NCBI RefSeq assembly: GCF_030651185.1
Contig: NZ_JAUSCJ010000001.1
Span: 1-64,000, forward strand
Origin: Phenylobacterium sp.
Lineage (GTDB): Bacteria > Pseudomonadota > Alphaproteobacteria > Caulobacterales > Caulobacteraceae
Length of the DNA: 64,000 nucleotides
Direction of reading: 5' to 3'
This document shows positions 42,092-50,590 of the stretch, in pieces. Below the pieces are notes generated by a model, which was not told the origin of the DNA, made no database searches, and saw nothing but the letters and a program-made list of their open reading frames with translations. The translations under genes and the position numbers were made by a program. Every line of letters begins with the position of its first letter. Positions within the stretch are counted from its first letter, which is position 1.

Positions 42092-43345
42092 ATGACCCTG
42101 GCGCATGAATCGTCCCTGACCGCCCTGGCGGCCTCGCCGCGCGCCTTCCGGCGTTTGCCTGCCCTGGCCGACGTCCCCATCATCTTCCGCAACGCCCTGC
42201 GTATGATGGCGCGCAACTGGATGGCGGGGGACCTCACCTTCGTCACCCCCAAGGGCCATGAGTTGCGGCTGGAGGGCGAGCCGGGACCCAAGGCCCGGAT
42301 TATCGTCCGCGATTTCCGCTTTATCCGCCGGGCCCTCGCGGCCGGCGACATCGGCTTCGCCGAGGGCTATGCGGCCGGCGAATGGGACACCCCGGATCTG
42401 ACCGCGGTGCTCAGCGTCTTTTCCCTGAATTTCGAGAACCTGCGCCGGGTGACCCTGGGCAATCCCGTGGTGGGAGTGTTCAATTTCCTCAGCCACGCCC
42501 TGCACAGCAACACCAAGGCCGGTTCCAAGCGTAACATCCACGCCCACTACGACCTGGGGAACGACTTCTATTCCCGCTGGCTGGACTCCAGCATGACCTA
42601 CTCCTCGGCGAGGTTCGCCCACGCCGGCCAAAGCCTCGAGGCCGCCCAGGCCAACAAGTACCGGACGCTGGCCCAGCAGATGGACCTGAAAGCCGGCCAC
42701 AGCGTGCTGGAGATCGGCTGCGGCTGGGGCGGGTTCGCCGAGTTCGCGGCAAAGGAGGTGGGCGCCACGGTCACGGGCATCACGATCTCCAAAGAGCAGT
42801 ACGATTTCGCGATCAAGCGGATGTTCGACCAGGGTCTGTCCGACAAGGTGGCGATCAAGCTGATCGACTATCGCGACGTCGAGGGGACCTTCGACCGGGT
42901 CGCCTCCATCGAGATGTTCGAAGCGGTCGGCGAGCGCTACTGGCCCACCTATTTCAACAAGATCCGCCAGGTGCTGGCGCCCGGTGGCCGGGCAGGCCTG
43001 CAGATCATCACCATTCAGGAAGAACTCTTCGAGGACTATCGTCGGCGCGCCGACTTCATCCAGAAGTACATCTTCCCGGGCGGGATGCTGCCCTCGGAGT
43101 GCAAGCTGAAGGCCGAGACCGACCGGGCGGGCCTGGCCTGGACCGGGATTTCGCGCTTCGGACAGGACTATGCCGACACCCTGGCCCAATGGGCCGAGCG
43201 GTTCGACGGCCGCTGGGACGACATCAAGGGCTTCGGCTTCGACGAGAAGTTCCGCAAGATCTGGCGGTTTTATCTCAGCTACTGCGACGCAGGTTTCCGC
43301 ACCGGCCGCACCGATGTTGTGCAGCTTGGGCTCTCAAAGGCCTGA
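42092..43345 (+). CDS. cfa: Cyclopropane-fatty-acyl-phospholipid synthase
   Basis: 417 residues, an SAM-dependent enzyme that adds a methylene bridge to unsaturated membrane acyl chains. The N-terminal ~130 residues form the lipid-binding domain. The methyltransferase core begins with AHYDLGNDFYSRWLD-type sequence and MTYSSARF, has the SAM loop LEIGCGWGGFAEFA at about 208, and the acidic SIEMFEAVGERYWP at about 273. C-terminal FQKYIFPGG is also conserved (IQKYIFPGGMLPS). ATG 42092 follows a gggag site. Likely induced on envelope stress or stationary phase, but I could not name a promoter. Confidence 0.95.
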   Translation: MTLAHESSLTALAASPRAFRRLPALADVPIIFRNALRMMARNWMAGDLTFVTPKGHELRLEGEPGPKARIIVRDFRFIRRALAAGDIGFAEGYAAGEWDTPDLTAVLSVFSLNFENLRRVTLGNPVVGVFNFLSHALHSNTKAGSKRNIHAHYDLGNDFYSRWLDSSMTYSSARFAHAGQSLEAAQANKYRTLAQQMDLKAGHSVLEIGCGWGGFAEFAAKEVGATVTGITISKEQYDFAIKRMFDQGLSDKVAIKLIDYRDVEGTFDRVASIEMFEAVGERYWPTYFNKIRQVLAPGGRAGLQIITIQEELFEDYRRRADFIQKYIFPGGMLPSECKLKAETDRAGLAWTGISRFGQDYADTLAQWAERFDGRWDDIKGFGFDEKFRKIWRFYLSYCDAGFRTGRTDVVQLGLSKA

Positions 43346-43388
43346 TCGCCCCCTGTTCGGAGGCGCCAACGCCCCTTAAGTAGCGAGG

Positions 43389-44387
43389 ATGACCGTCGCA
43401 CACAGCGTCCTGGACGCCATCGGAAACACGCCGCTCATCCGCCTGGCCCGCGCCAGCGAGGCCACGGGCTGCGAAATTCTCGGCAAGGCCGAGTTCATGA
43501 ACCCCGGCCAGTCCGTGAAGGATCGGGCGGCGCTCTACATCATGCGCGACGCCGAACGGCGGGGCCTGCTGAAACCCGGTGGACGGATCGTCGAGGGTAC
43601 GGCCGGTAATACCGGCATTGGCTTGGCCATGGTCGCCTCGGCCAGCGGCTACAAGACCACCATCGTCATCCCGCGCACCCAGAGCCAGGAAAAGAAGGAC
43701 GCCATCCGCCTGCTGGGCGCCGAGCTGGTGGAGGTGGACGCCGTCCCCTATTCCAATCCGGAGAATTATGTTCGCTTTTCCGGCCGCCTAGCCGAAGAAC
43801 TCAATGCCAAGGAGCCGGCCGGCGCGGTCTGGGCCAACCAGTTCGACAACGTCGCCAACCGCCAGGCCCACATCGAGACCACGGGCCCGGAGATCTGGAA
43901 CCAGACAGACGGCAAGGTGGACGGTTTCATCTGCGCCGTGGGCTCCGGCGGCACGCTGGCCGGCATCGCCGAGGCCCTGCGCGCCCGCAACCCCAAGGTC
44001 GCCATCGGCCTGGCCGACCCACACGGCGCCTCGCTCTACAGCTACTTCACCGGCGGCGAGCTGAAGGCCGAGGGGACCTCTATCAGCGAGGGCATCGGCC
44101 AGGGGCGCATCACCGCCAACCTCGAGGGGCTGAAGATCGACCACGCCTATCGCATTGGCGACGAGGAGATGCTGCTGGCCATCTATGACATGGTCGAGCA
44201 CGAGGGCCTGGTGATGGGCGGCTCCACCGGCATCAACGTGGCCGGCGCCATCCGCATGGCCAAGGACCTGGGCCCTGGGCACACCATCGTGACCATCCTC
44301 TGCGACCAGGGCTCGCGCTATCAGAGCAAGATCTACAATCCGGACTTCCTGAGAGAGCGGGGCTTGCCTGTCCCGGGCTGGCTATGA
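43389..44387 (+). CDS. cysK: Cysteine synthase (O-acetylserine sulfhydrylase)
   Basis: 332 residues, a fold-type II PLP enzyme. The PLP Lys is K44 in PGQSVKDRAALYIM, the acetylserine loop is GTAGNTGIGLAM (about 76) and the phosphate cup GSGGTLAGI (about 181). The C-terminal QGSRYQSKIYNPDFLRERG is typical of the CysK/cystathionine-synthase branch and has no CBS domain. It makes cysteine from O-acetylserine and sulfide. The stop overlaps sseA by 4 bp (atga), forming a cysK-sseA-GNAT operon. Confidence 0.93.
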   Translation: MTVAHSVLDAIGNTPLIRLARASEATGCEILGKAEFMNPGQSVKDRAALYIMRDAERRGLLKPGGRIVEGTAGNTGIGLAMVASASGYKTTIVIPRTQSQEKKDAIRLLGAELVEVDAVPYSNPENYVRFSGRLAEELNAKEPAGAVWANQFDNVANRQAHIETTGPEIWNQTDGKVDGFICAVGSGGTLAGIAEALRARNPKVAIGLADPHGASLYSYFTGGELKAEGTSISEGIGQGRITANLEGLKIDHAYRIGDEEMLLAIYDMVEHEGLVMGGSTGINVAGAIRMAKDLGPGHTIVTILCDQGSRYQSKIYNPDFLRERGLPVPGWL

Positions 44388-45220
44388 CCGATCCCCTGGT
44401 TTCCACAGAGTGGCTGGCCGCGCATCTGGGCGAGGTCCAGATAGTGGATGCCACCTGGTTCATGCCCAATGAGGGTCGCGAGGGCCACGCCGACTACCTG
44501 GCCGCCCACATCCCCGGCGCGGTCTTCTTTGACATCGACGCCATCGCCGACAAGACCATCGACCTGCCGCACATGCTGCCGACGGCTGAGGCCTTCGTCG
44601 AGGCGGCTGGCCAGCTCGGCCTGTCGCGGGACGCCACGATCGTGACCTATGACAGCTTCGGCATCCGTTCGGCGGCGCGGGTCTGGTGGACCCTTCGGGT
44701 GATGGGGTTCGCCAAGGTCTTCGTGCTGGATGGCGGATTCAAGAAGTGGCTGGCCGAGGACCGTGAGACCGAGGCGGGTCAAGGCGCCCTGCCCCCGACA
44801 AAGCTGACCCCCAGCCTGGACGCCAAGCTGGTGCGCGACATCGGCGCGGTGCGCAATCTGCTGGACTCCAAGGCCGCCCAGCTGGTGGACGCCCGCGGCG
44901 CGGCCCGTTTCCGAGGTGAGGTTCCAGAACCCCGCGCGGGTCTGCGCTCGGGCCACATGCCCGGCGCCCGCAACACGCCCTTCGACGGCCTGCTGAACGC
45001 CGACGGCACGATGAAGTCCGCCGGCGAGATGCGGCCGATATTCGCTGCCGCCAGGGTCGATCTCGGCGCGCCCATCGTCACCACCTGCGGCTCGGGCGTC
45101 ACAGCCTCCGTGGTGGCCCTGGCCCTGGCCCGCCTGGGGCGCGAGGATGTCGCGGTCTATGACGGCTCCTGGACCGAGTGGGGCGGCCGCAGCGACACAG
45201 CCGTGGTCACCGGTCCTTGA
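44384..45220 (+). CDS. sseA: 3-mercaptopyruvate sulfurtransferase (rhodanese family)
   Basis: 278 residues, tandem rhodanese domains. The N-terminal domain is inactive; the C-terminal domain carries the catalytic Cys235 in TTCGSGVTA. The CGSGVTA loop is typical of mercaptopyruvate rather than thiosulfate sulfurtransferases. The interdomain segment RFRGEVPEPRAGLRSGHMPGA is diagnostic. It moves sulfur between cysteine-derived mercaptopyruvate and thiol acceptors, which fits its 4-bp coupling to cysK. Confidence 0.93.
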   Translation: MTDPLVSTEWLAAHLGEVQIVDATWFMPNEGREGHADYLAAHIPGAVFFDIDAIADKTIDLPHMLPTAEAFVEAAGQLGLSRDATIVTYDSFGIRSAARVWWTLRVMGFAKVFVLDGGFKKWLAEDRETEAGQGALPPTKLTPSLDAKLVRDIGAVRNLLDSKAAQLVDARGAARFRGEVPEPRAGLRSGHMPGARNTPFDGLLNADGTMKSAGEMRPIFAAARVDLGAPIVTTCGSGVTASVVALALARLGREDVAVYDGSWTEWGGRSDTAVVTGP

Positions 45221-45717
45221 GGGTTCGGCTGGCCATAGAGGCGGACCTGCCCCGGCTACCCGAGATCGAACTCTCGGCCGTGGACGCCTTCCTGAACACC
45301 TCGATCCCGCCAGGGCCGTTGTCCACGGCGACTCCCGCCGAGGGATGGCGCGACGCCCTCGAGCACGGGACGCTCTGGGTGGTCGATGATGAACAATGGA
45401 CGCCGATCGGCTTCCTGGGCGCGCACCGGGACGGCGGCGAGCTGCATATCCTGGAGTTCGACGTCGAAGCCGGCCATCAGGGCAAGGGGCTAGGCCGTCT
45501 GCTACTGAACCACGTCATCGCCTGGGCGCGCGCCGAAGGCCTGTCGGAGCTGACCCTGACGACGTTCCGCAGCATCGCCTGGAACGGCCCCTTCTACGCC
45601 AAGCTGGGCTTCGCCGAAATCTCCGACGCCGACATGCCCCCGCATCTGGCCGAGACCCTCAAGGCCGAGCGAGCGCGCAACCTCGAGGAACGCTGCGCCA
45701 TGCGCCTCGCCCTCTAG
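45217..45717 (+). CDS. GNAT family N-acetyltransferase
   Basis: 166 residues with a standard GNAT fold: VRLAIEADLPRLPEIE at the start, LHILEFDVEAGHQGKGLGRLLLNHVI with the acetyl-CoA motif HQGKGLG at about residue 91, and LTLTTFRSIAWNGPFYAKLGF as the C-terminal beta-bulge region. I chose TTG 45217 because it overlaps the sseA stop by four bases (ttga) and begins exactly at the conserved first strand; an ATG at 45178 lies inside sseA. Stop codon interlocks with the P450 gene on the other strand. Acceptor unknown. Confidence 0.88.
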   Translation: MRVRLAIEADLPRLPEIELSAVDAFLNTSIPPGPLSTATPAEGWRDALEHGTLWVVDDEQWTPIGFLGAHRDGGELHILEFDVEAGHQGKGLGRLLLNHVIAWARAEGLSELTLTTFRSIAWNGPFYAKLGFAEISDADMPPHLAETLKAERARNLEERCAMRLAL

Positions 45718-46988
45718 TTCCGCGTCGGGATGATCACCGGCAGGGTCTCGTAGCCCTTCACAAAGACCGAGTGGGTCCGCTGGGGTTCGCCGACCACCTC
45801 GACGGTGGGGAAGCGGGCCAGGATTTCCTCCCAGATGATCTGCAGCTGCAGCTCGGCCAGGCGGTTGCCCACGCAGCGGTGGACGCCGAAGCCGAAGGAC
45901 AGGTGCTGCCGGGGCCGTTCGCGGTCGATGATGTAGTTGTCGGGATTGGCGATGACCTCGTCGTCCCGGTTGCCCGAAACATACCACATGGCGACCCGGT
46001 CGCCCTTGCGGATGGTCTTGCCGCCGATCTCGTAGTCCTCGGTGGCGGTCCGGGCCATGTGGGCCAACGGAGTCTGCCAGCGGATGGTCTCCGACACCAT
46101 GGACGGGATCAGCGACGGGTTCTCCCGCAGCTTGCGGTACTGGGCCGGGTTCTGGTTCAGGGCGTAGATCGAGCCGGAGATGGTGTTCCGGGTCGTGTCG
46201 TTGCCGCCGATGATCAGCAGGGTGACGTTGCCGTGGTATTCGTGGGCGTCCATGTCCCGGGTGGCCGGGTTGTGGGCCAGCATGGAGATCATGTCGAACT
46301 GCGGATCGGCGGCGCTCTTGCGCGCGTTCCACATGTCATCGAAGGCGTCGAAGCACTGGCCAAGCACTTCGCGCTTCTGCTCCCAGCTGTCGCAGACGCC
46401 GTGGCCGGGCGGGTTGGTCATCATGTCCGACCAGTAGGTCAGGTCGCGCCGCCGCTCGAAGGGGAAGTCAAAGAGGGTGGCCAGGGTCATGGCCGTCAGC
46501 TCCTTGGACACCAGGTCCACCCAGTCGAAGGTCTCGCCGATCGGCAGGTTGTCCAGAATCTTGCCAGCCCGCTCGCGGATCACCGGCGCCATCTGGGCCA
46601 GGTTGTGCGGCGCCACGGCCGGGCTGACCGCCTTGCGCTGCACGTCGTGTTTGGGCGGGTCCATACCGATGAAGCTGGGACGGGTCGGACGGCCGGCTGA
46701 TTCGGCCTTGGATTCCAGGCTCTGCAGGACGATGCCGTCGGCCGAGGAAAACACCTGATGATTGGTGTCGATGGCCATGATGTCGTTGTACTTGGTGACC
46801 GACCAGTAGGGGCCGTAGTCGCTCTCGGCGGTGTAGTGGACGGGGCTTTCGCGGCGCAGGCGCTCGAACTGGGCCCACATCACATCTTGAGTGAACAGTT
46901 CAGCCTGGGCTGGATTGAGCTTGTCCAGCGGCAGGGCGTTGGCCTGCTGACGGGCTTCGTGGCGGATATCGACGGAACCGTCGCTCAT
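45714..46988 (-). CDS. Cytochrome P450, CYP153-like alkane/fatty-acid terminal hydroxylase
   Basis: 424 residues, soluble bacterial P450. The I-helix oxygen motif is GGNDTTRN (about 258), the ExxR pair lies in SETIRWQTPLAHMARTA, and the heme loop is FGFGVHRCVGNR with Cys372 as ligand. Several long stretches, including SVTKYNDIMAIDTNHQVFSS, FIGMDPPKHDVQRKAVSP and GDRVAMWYVSGNRDDEVI, match CYP153 proteins as I remember them; these hydroxylate medium-chain alkanes or fatty acids at the terminal carbon. ATG 46988 has gggagag upstream. No ferredoxin or ferredoxin reductase gene is adjacent, so redox partners must lie elsewhere. Confidence 0.88.
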   Translation of the reverse strand: MSDGSVDIRHEARQQANALPLDKLNPAQAELFTQDVMWAQFERLRRESPVHYTAESDYGPYWSVTKYNDIMAIDTNHQVFSSADGIVLQSLESKAESAGRPTRPSFIGMDPPKHDVQRKAVSPAVAPHNLAQMAPVIRERAGKILDNLPIGETFDWVDLVSKELTAMTLATLFDFPFERRRDLTYWSDMMTNPPGHGVCDSWEQKREVLGQCFDAFDDMWNARKSAADPQFDMISMLAHNPATRDMDAHEYHGNVTLLIIGGNDTTRNTISGSIYALNQNPAQYRKLRENPSLIPSMVSETIRWQTPLAHMARTATEDYEIGGKTIRKGDRVAMWYVSGNRDDEVIANPDNYIIDRERPRQHLSFGFGVHRCVGNRLAELQLQIIWEEILARFPTVEVVGEPQRTHSVFVKGYETLPVIIPTRN

Positions 46989-47093
46989 GGTCGTCTCTCC
47001 CTGACGGGCGGGCTTCTGCAGAGCTCGCTCAAATGTCGTGGCGTCAATGACGCCGAACCGAACGCTGTATTGCAAGGGCCATCTTCCGCTGGC

Positions 47094-48203
47094 TCAGCGC
47101 ACCGGCGGCGGATAGTGCAGGCCTGGTTGCGGCGCGCTCCACAGAGCGTTGAGGCCCCGCTCCAGCTTCAGCGGGGAGCCTTGCCCCAGATTGCGGCGGA
47201 ACACCTCGTCATAGGCGCCCACCTGGCGGATCACCTGAAATCCCCAGTCGGCCTTCAGCCCCAGCAGCGGCCCCAGATTCCCCTCGACGCCGAGCAGGCG
47301 GCGCACCCGGGGATCCTGCGAGTCGTCGCGAGCCTTGGCGACAGTCTCCGAGGTCAGTTTGAGCTCCTCCCCCAGCATAAGTGCGTAGACGCTCCAGCGG
47401 ACGATGTCAGTCCAGGCCGGATCGTCCTGACGCACCACAGGCCCCAGCGGCTCCTTGGAGATCACCGTGGGCAGGATCACGTGGGCGTTGGGGTTGTTCA
47501 TCAGCGACCGGGCCGAGGCCAGGGCCGAGACGTCGGCGGTGAAGGCGTCGCAGCCGCCGCTCTGGTAGGTTTCGCGCGCCTCCGCCTCCGAGCCTGAGAC
47601 CACGGCGCTGTACTTCAAACCCCGGCTCTTGAAGTAGGCGGCCAGATTGTCCTCGCTGTCGGTCCCCGCCTGGACGCAGATCCGCGCGCCGTTCAGCTCG
47701 TCGGCGGTCGCCAGCGCCAGCGCCCGGGTGGCCAGGAAGCCCTGGCCGTCGAAATAGGCCACCGCCGGAAAGTCCAGGCTGCCGGCGTCGCGGGCGAAGG
47801 TCCAGGAGGTGTTGCGTGACAGGAGGTCGATCTTGCCGCCCGACAGCGCCGCGAACCGGTCCTGAGCCTGTGTGGCGGTGAACCGAACAGCCTTGGCGTC
47901 CCCCAGGACGGCGGCGGCCACGGCGCGACACATGTCGACATCAAAGCCGCGCCAGCCGCCCTTGTCGTCGGGGAACGCGAAGCCCGCGAGGCCGGGGTGG
48001 ACGCCGCAGGACAGGTAGCCGCGCGCCCGCACGGCGGCGAGCGTCGGGCTGGCCTTGGCCTGCAGCACCTGGGTGGCGGGGTCGGATGCCGCCGTCTCTC
48101 CGGCAGGTGGCGCGGGTGTCTGCTCGCCACGGCCACAGGCGGCCAGCAACAGCAGAAATCCAACAGCGGCGGTTCGGCGTAGCGCCTTGATCACAGACCT
48201 CAC
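47094..48203 (-). CDS. AapJ-like amino-acid ABC transporter substrate-binding lipoprotein
   Basis: 369 residues, type 2 periplasmic binding protein. A signal with lipobox LLLAAC precedes a Pro/Ala linker. The mature part has LAAVRARGYLSCGVHPGLAGFAF, GGWRGFDVDMCRAVAAAVLG, and SRNTSWTFARDAG, the signatures of the general L-amino-acid (AapJ/BztA) branch. No permease or ATPase gene is nearby, so it is an orphan. The GTG at 48203 is preferred (agag upstream); the GTG at 48194 is an alternative with a gagg site too close. An upstream ORF extension to 48305 would overlap metC and is rejected. Divergent from metC. Confidence 0.85.
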   Translation of the reverse strand: MRSVIKALRRTAAVGFLLLLAACGRGEQTPAPPAGETAASDPATQVLQAKASPTLAAVRARGYLSCGVHPGLAGFAFPDDKGGWRGFDVDMCRAVAAAVLGDAKAVRFTATQAQDRFAALSGGKIDLLSRNTSWTFARDAGSLDFPAVAYFDGQGFLATRALALATADELNGARICVQAGTDSEDNLAAYFKSRGLKYSAVVSGSEAEARETYQSGGCDAFTADVSALASARSLMNNPNAHVILPTVISKEPLGPVVRQDDPAWTDIVRWSVYALMLGEELKLTSETVAKARDDSQDPRVRRLLGVEGNLGPLLGLKADWGFQVIRQVGAYDEVFRRNLGQGSPLKLERGLNALWSAPQPGLHYPPPVR

Positions 48204-48262
48204 CAGAGCTCTAAGGGGGTGCGGGCATTGTCGCCCCTGTTCGTTCCGAGCCGTCAAGCCGC

Positions 48263-49426
48263 ATGGCCGAAGAAACCCGATTGATCCGCGCCGGCGCCAC
48301 GCCAAAGTCGCTGGCCAAGACTGTGGGGCCGCCGATCCAGAAGGGCTCCACCGTCCTCCTGCCCAGCGCCGAGTCGCTTTACGACGACGACAACTTCATC
48401 ACCTATGGCCGCCAAGGCTTGGCGGCCCACGACGCCCTGCGCGACGCCCTGTGCGAGATGGAGGGCGCCAAGGGGGTCTGCCTCTACCCCTCGGGCCTCG
48501 CTGCCCTGACCGGCGCCATGCTGGCCGTCCTGAAGGCCGGCGACGACGTGCTGGTCGTCGACAATATCTACAAACCCACAAGGCGGTTCTGTGACCACGT
48601 CCTGAAACGTTTCGGCGTCGGCGTTCGCTATTTCGATCCCCGCCAGAGTCCGGGAGACCTGGTGGGCGCGGCCGGTGAGGCGGTCCGGTTGATCGTCCTG
48701 GAAAGCCCCGGCTCCCTGTCCTTCGAAATGCAGGACCTGGCTGCCATCGCCCGGCTGGCCCGCCCCCGAGGCATCCTGACCCTGGCGGACAACACCTGGG
48801 GCGCCGGCTACCTGATCAAGCCCCTGGCCCAGGGCGTGGACATCAGCGTCCAGGCCCTGACCAAGTATGTCGGCGGCCACTCCGACGTCTTCATGGGGTC
48901 GGCGGCGGCGACCGACCCAACCCTGGTCGGGCAGCTGGAGAACGGCGTCACCCACCTGGGGTGGGCCGTCGCCCCAGAGGACGCCTACCAGATGCTGCGG
49001 GGCCTGCGCACCCTGCCCACCCGGCTGGCCCGGCAAGGCGTCAGCAGTCTCGCCATCGCCGCCTGGCTGCGCGACCAGCCGGAGGTGGCGAGCGTCCTGC
49101 ACCCCGCCCTGCCCGGCTGCCCCGACCACGAGCTATGGGCCCGCGACTACACAGGCTCCTGCGGCCTGTTCGGCTTTGTGTTCAGGCCAGCTTCCGAGGT
49201 GGCCGTGAACGCCTTCCTGGACGCCCTCGACCTGTTTGGCCTGGGCTTCTCCTGGGGCGGCTTCGAGAGCTTGGCCATCTCCTGCGATCCCCAGCTCGGC
49301 ACGCGGAAGTTCCGCCCCGACTACGGCGGCCCGCTGATGCGTCTGCACATCGGCCTGGAGAACGCCGATGATCTCGTGGGGGACCTCAAGAAGGGTCTCG
49401 GAGCCTTCCGCACCGCCGGCGGCTAA
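48263..49426 (+). CDS. metC: Cystathionine beta-lyase (Cys/Met metabolism PLP enzyme)
   Basis: 387 residues. PLP Lys is K201 in QALTKYVGGHSDVFMG, the family signature. LYPSGLAALTGAMLAVLKAGD (about 75) and ADNTWGAGY (about 176) contact the cofactor. The lack of a strict PTGN-like gamma-synthase loop and the overall pattern favour MetC over gamma-cleaving enzymes. It would split cystathionine to homocysteine, pyruvate and ammonia in methionine synthesis. ATG 48263; its promoter lies in the ~60-bp divergent gap to the amino-acid binding protein. I found no SAM riboswitch there. Confidence 0.9.
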   Translation: MAEETRLIRAGATPKSLAKTVGPPIQKGSTVLLPSAESLYDDDNFITYGRQGLAAHDALRDALCEMEGAKGVCLYPSGLAALTGAMLAVLKAGDDVLVVDNIYKPTRRFCDHVLKRFGVGVRYFDPRQSPGDLVGAAGEAVRLIVLESPGSLSFEMQDLAAIARLARPRGILTLADNTWGAGYLIKPLAQGVDISVQALTKYVGGHSDVFMGSAAATDPTLVGQLENGVTHLGWAVAPEDAYQMLRGLRTLPTRLARQGVSSLAIAAWLRDQPEVASVLHPALPGCPDHELWARDYTGSCGLFGFVFRPASEVAVNAFLDALDLFGLGFSWGGFESLAISCDPQLGTRKFRPDYGGPLMRLHIGLENADDLVGDLKKGLGAFRTAGG

Positions 49427-49609
49427 CCCAGGGGAGGCTGTGGCCAGAATACAAGCTTGACCATAAATACGGCCGGCTCGGATAGACCACCTGGGGTTGT
49501 CATCGAGCCTTTACCGAACCGGCAAGCCGGTTTCACAAACCCTGCCTAACGCCCACTCCAGCCCGCCGGACGCCTCCTCAGATTCCTCCCCCAGCGGCGG
49601 TTGGAGTAG

Positions 49610-50224
49610 ATCAGCAGCCAGAAATTCATCAACGTGCCCTATTCGAGCACCGGCCTTGAGGAGGGCCTGTATCCCGGCGTCACGGCCACGACGAACGTCA
49701 GCGAATATACGCGCTCGGTCAATCTCAACGAGGCCAAGCTGTCCGGATTCGAGCACAGCGCGCAGAGCGATTTCTTCTTCCTGCCGGCGCCGTTCAACAA
49801 CATGGGCATGGTGGCCAATGTCACCTTCATCGACTCCGAGACGCCGAAGGTGGTCAATGGTCAGAACGTCCAGGTCAACGGCCAGGTCGTGCAATCCCAG
49901 ATCTATGGGATGTCGGACCTGAACCACAACGTCACCCTCTACTATGAGACGGAGAAGTGGGGCGCGCGAATTTCTTCGAACTACCGCTCGGACTATCTGA
50001 TCGACACAGGCGGCTTCAACGCCACCCAGTACATCGACGCCGCGGCCTTCTATCAGATCACGCCGAGGATCCGGCTGTCGCTCGACGCCGTCAATCTCTC
50101 CGACGAGCGTGAGGAGCAGACCAACAGCTTCAACAACGGCTTCGGCAGGACCGGCGCCACCCGCCTGTGGAACTACACCACCAGCGGCCGCACGATCTTC
50201 CTGGCCGCCAACCTGCAGTTCTAG
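49610..50224 (+). pseudogene. C-terminal remnant of a TonB-dependent receptor
   Basis: About 204 residues matching only the last beta strands of a TonB-dependent outer-membrane receptor: SQKFINVPYSSTGLEEGLYPG, LSGFEHSAQSDFFFLPAPF, VNLSDEREEQTNSF, and a final Phe in AANLQF, the usual BAM recognition end. The signal peptide, TonB box, plug domain and most of the barrel (perhaps 600-700 residues) are missing. The frame is interrupted by TAG at 49607, right where similarity begins, so the breakpoint is near there. The 183 bases upstream (49427-49609) hold no gene I can support, only a small hairpin at 49517-49532. A strong terminator follows. Confidence 0.82.
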
Positions 50225-50250
50225 GCGCCTCGAACCATTGCGTTGAAAAG

Positions 50251-50283
50251 AACCCCCGTGGGCCCTGGCATGCGGGGGTTTTT
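50251..50283 (+). terminator. Intrinsic terminator after the receptor remnant
   Basis: The arms aacccccg (50251-50258) and cgggggtttttg (from 50273) pair through a 14-base loop and are followed by five T residues. It lies 27 bp after the receptor stop, as expected for a once-functional receptor gene. Confidence 0.75.
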
Positions 50284-50299
50284 GCTGCGCGCGCGGCGC

Positions 50300-50376
50300 T
50301 GGCGCGCCCTGCAGGACTCGAACCTGCAACCGCCTGCTTAGAAGGCAGGTGCTCTATCCAGTTGAGCTAAGGGCGC
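50300..50376 (-). tRNA. tRNA-Arg (TCT)
   Basis: Read on the minus strand, the cloverleaf is complete. The acceptor GCGCCCT pairs with AGGGCGC, the D stem is GCTC/GAGC, the anticodon stem is CCTGC/GCAGG with loop CTTCTAA, and the T arm is GCAGG TTCGAGT CCTGC. The anticodon TCT gives arginine. A discriminator G and CCA end are encoded (50300-50303). It lies between the receptor remnant and a lower-GC lipoprotein gene. Confidence 0.95.
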
Positions 50377-50482
50377 TTCGCTGATGCGGATAGGGTGTTG
50401 CGCGGGGCTTCGCAAGCGGGGCAGGCAACCTTGCGGCCAACGTTTTTCAGGCAAAACGATCAAAACTCAGGAACCAAACATG

Positions 50483-50506
50483 GCTAATCCGTATTAAGAA
50501 ATTAGC
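50483..50506. promoter_or_regulatory. AT-rich palindrome upstream of lipoprotein gene
   Basis: The half-sites gctaat (50483-50488) and attagc (50501-50506) are perfect complements 12 bases apart, inside a stretch that is clearly AT-rich for this genome. It lies about 85 bases upstream of the lipoprotein start, a plausible operator or promoter region. No known regulator site is recognised. The gap 50377-50590 contains no other feature. Confidence 0.35.
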
Positions 50507-50590
50507 GTGAGTACAAGACGTTGCGATTGTAGCTCTCACATCGCCACACGCCGTGGAAACTCACTACCTCTTAAAATGTGGAGCTATGAC

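Noticed and set aside
48195..48262. Possible SAM riboswitch before metC
   Set aside because: The divergent gap is under 70 bases and shows no conserved SAM-II or SAM-I core or pairing.
49457..49485. TTGACC with a 17-base spacer to GGATAG, resembling a promoter upstream of the receptor remnant
   Set aside because: The match at -10 is weak, the downstream gene is a remnant, and one such site is expected by chance; not listed as a feature.
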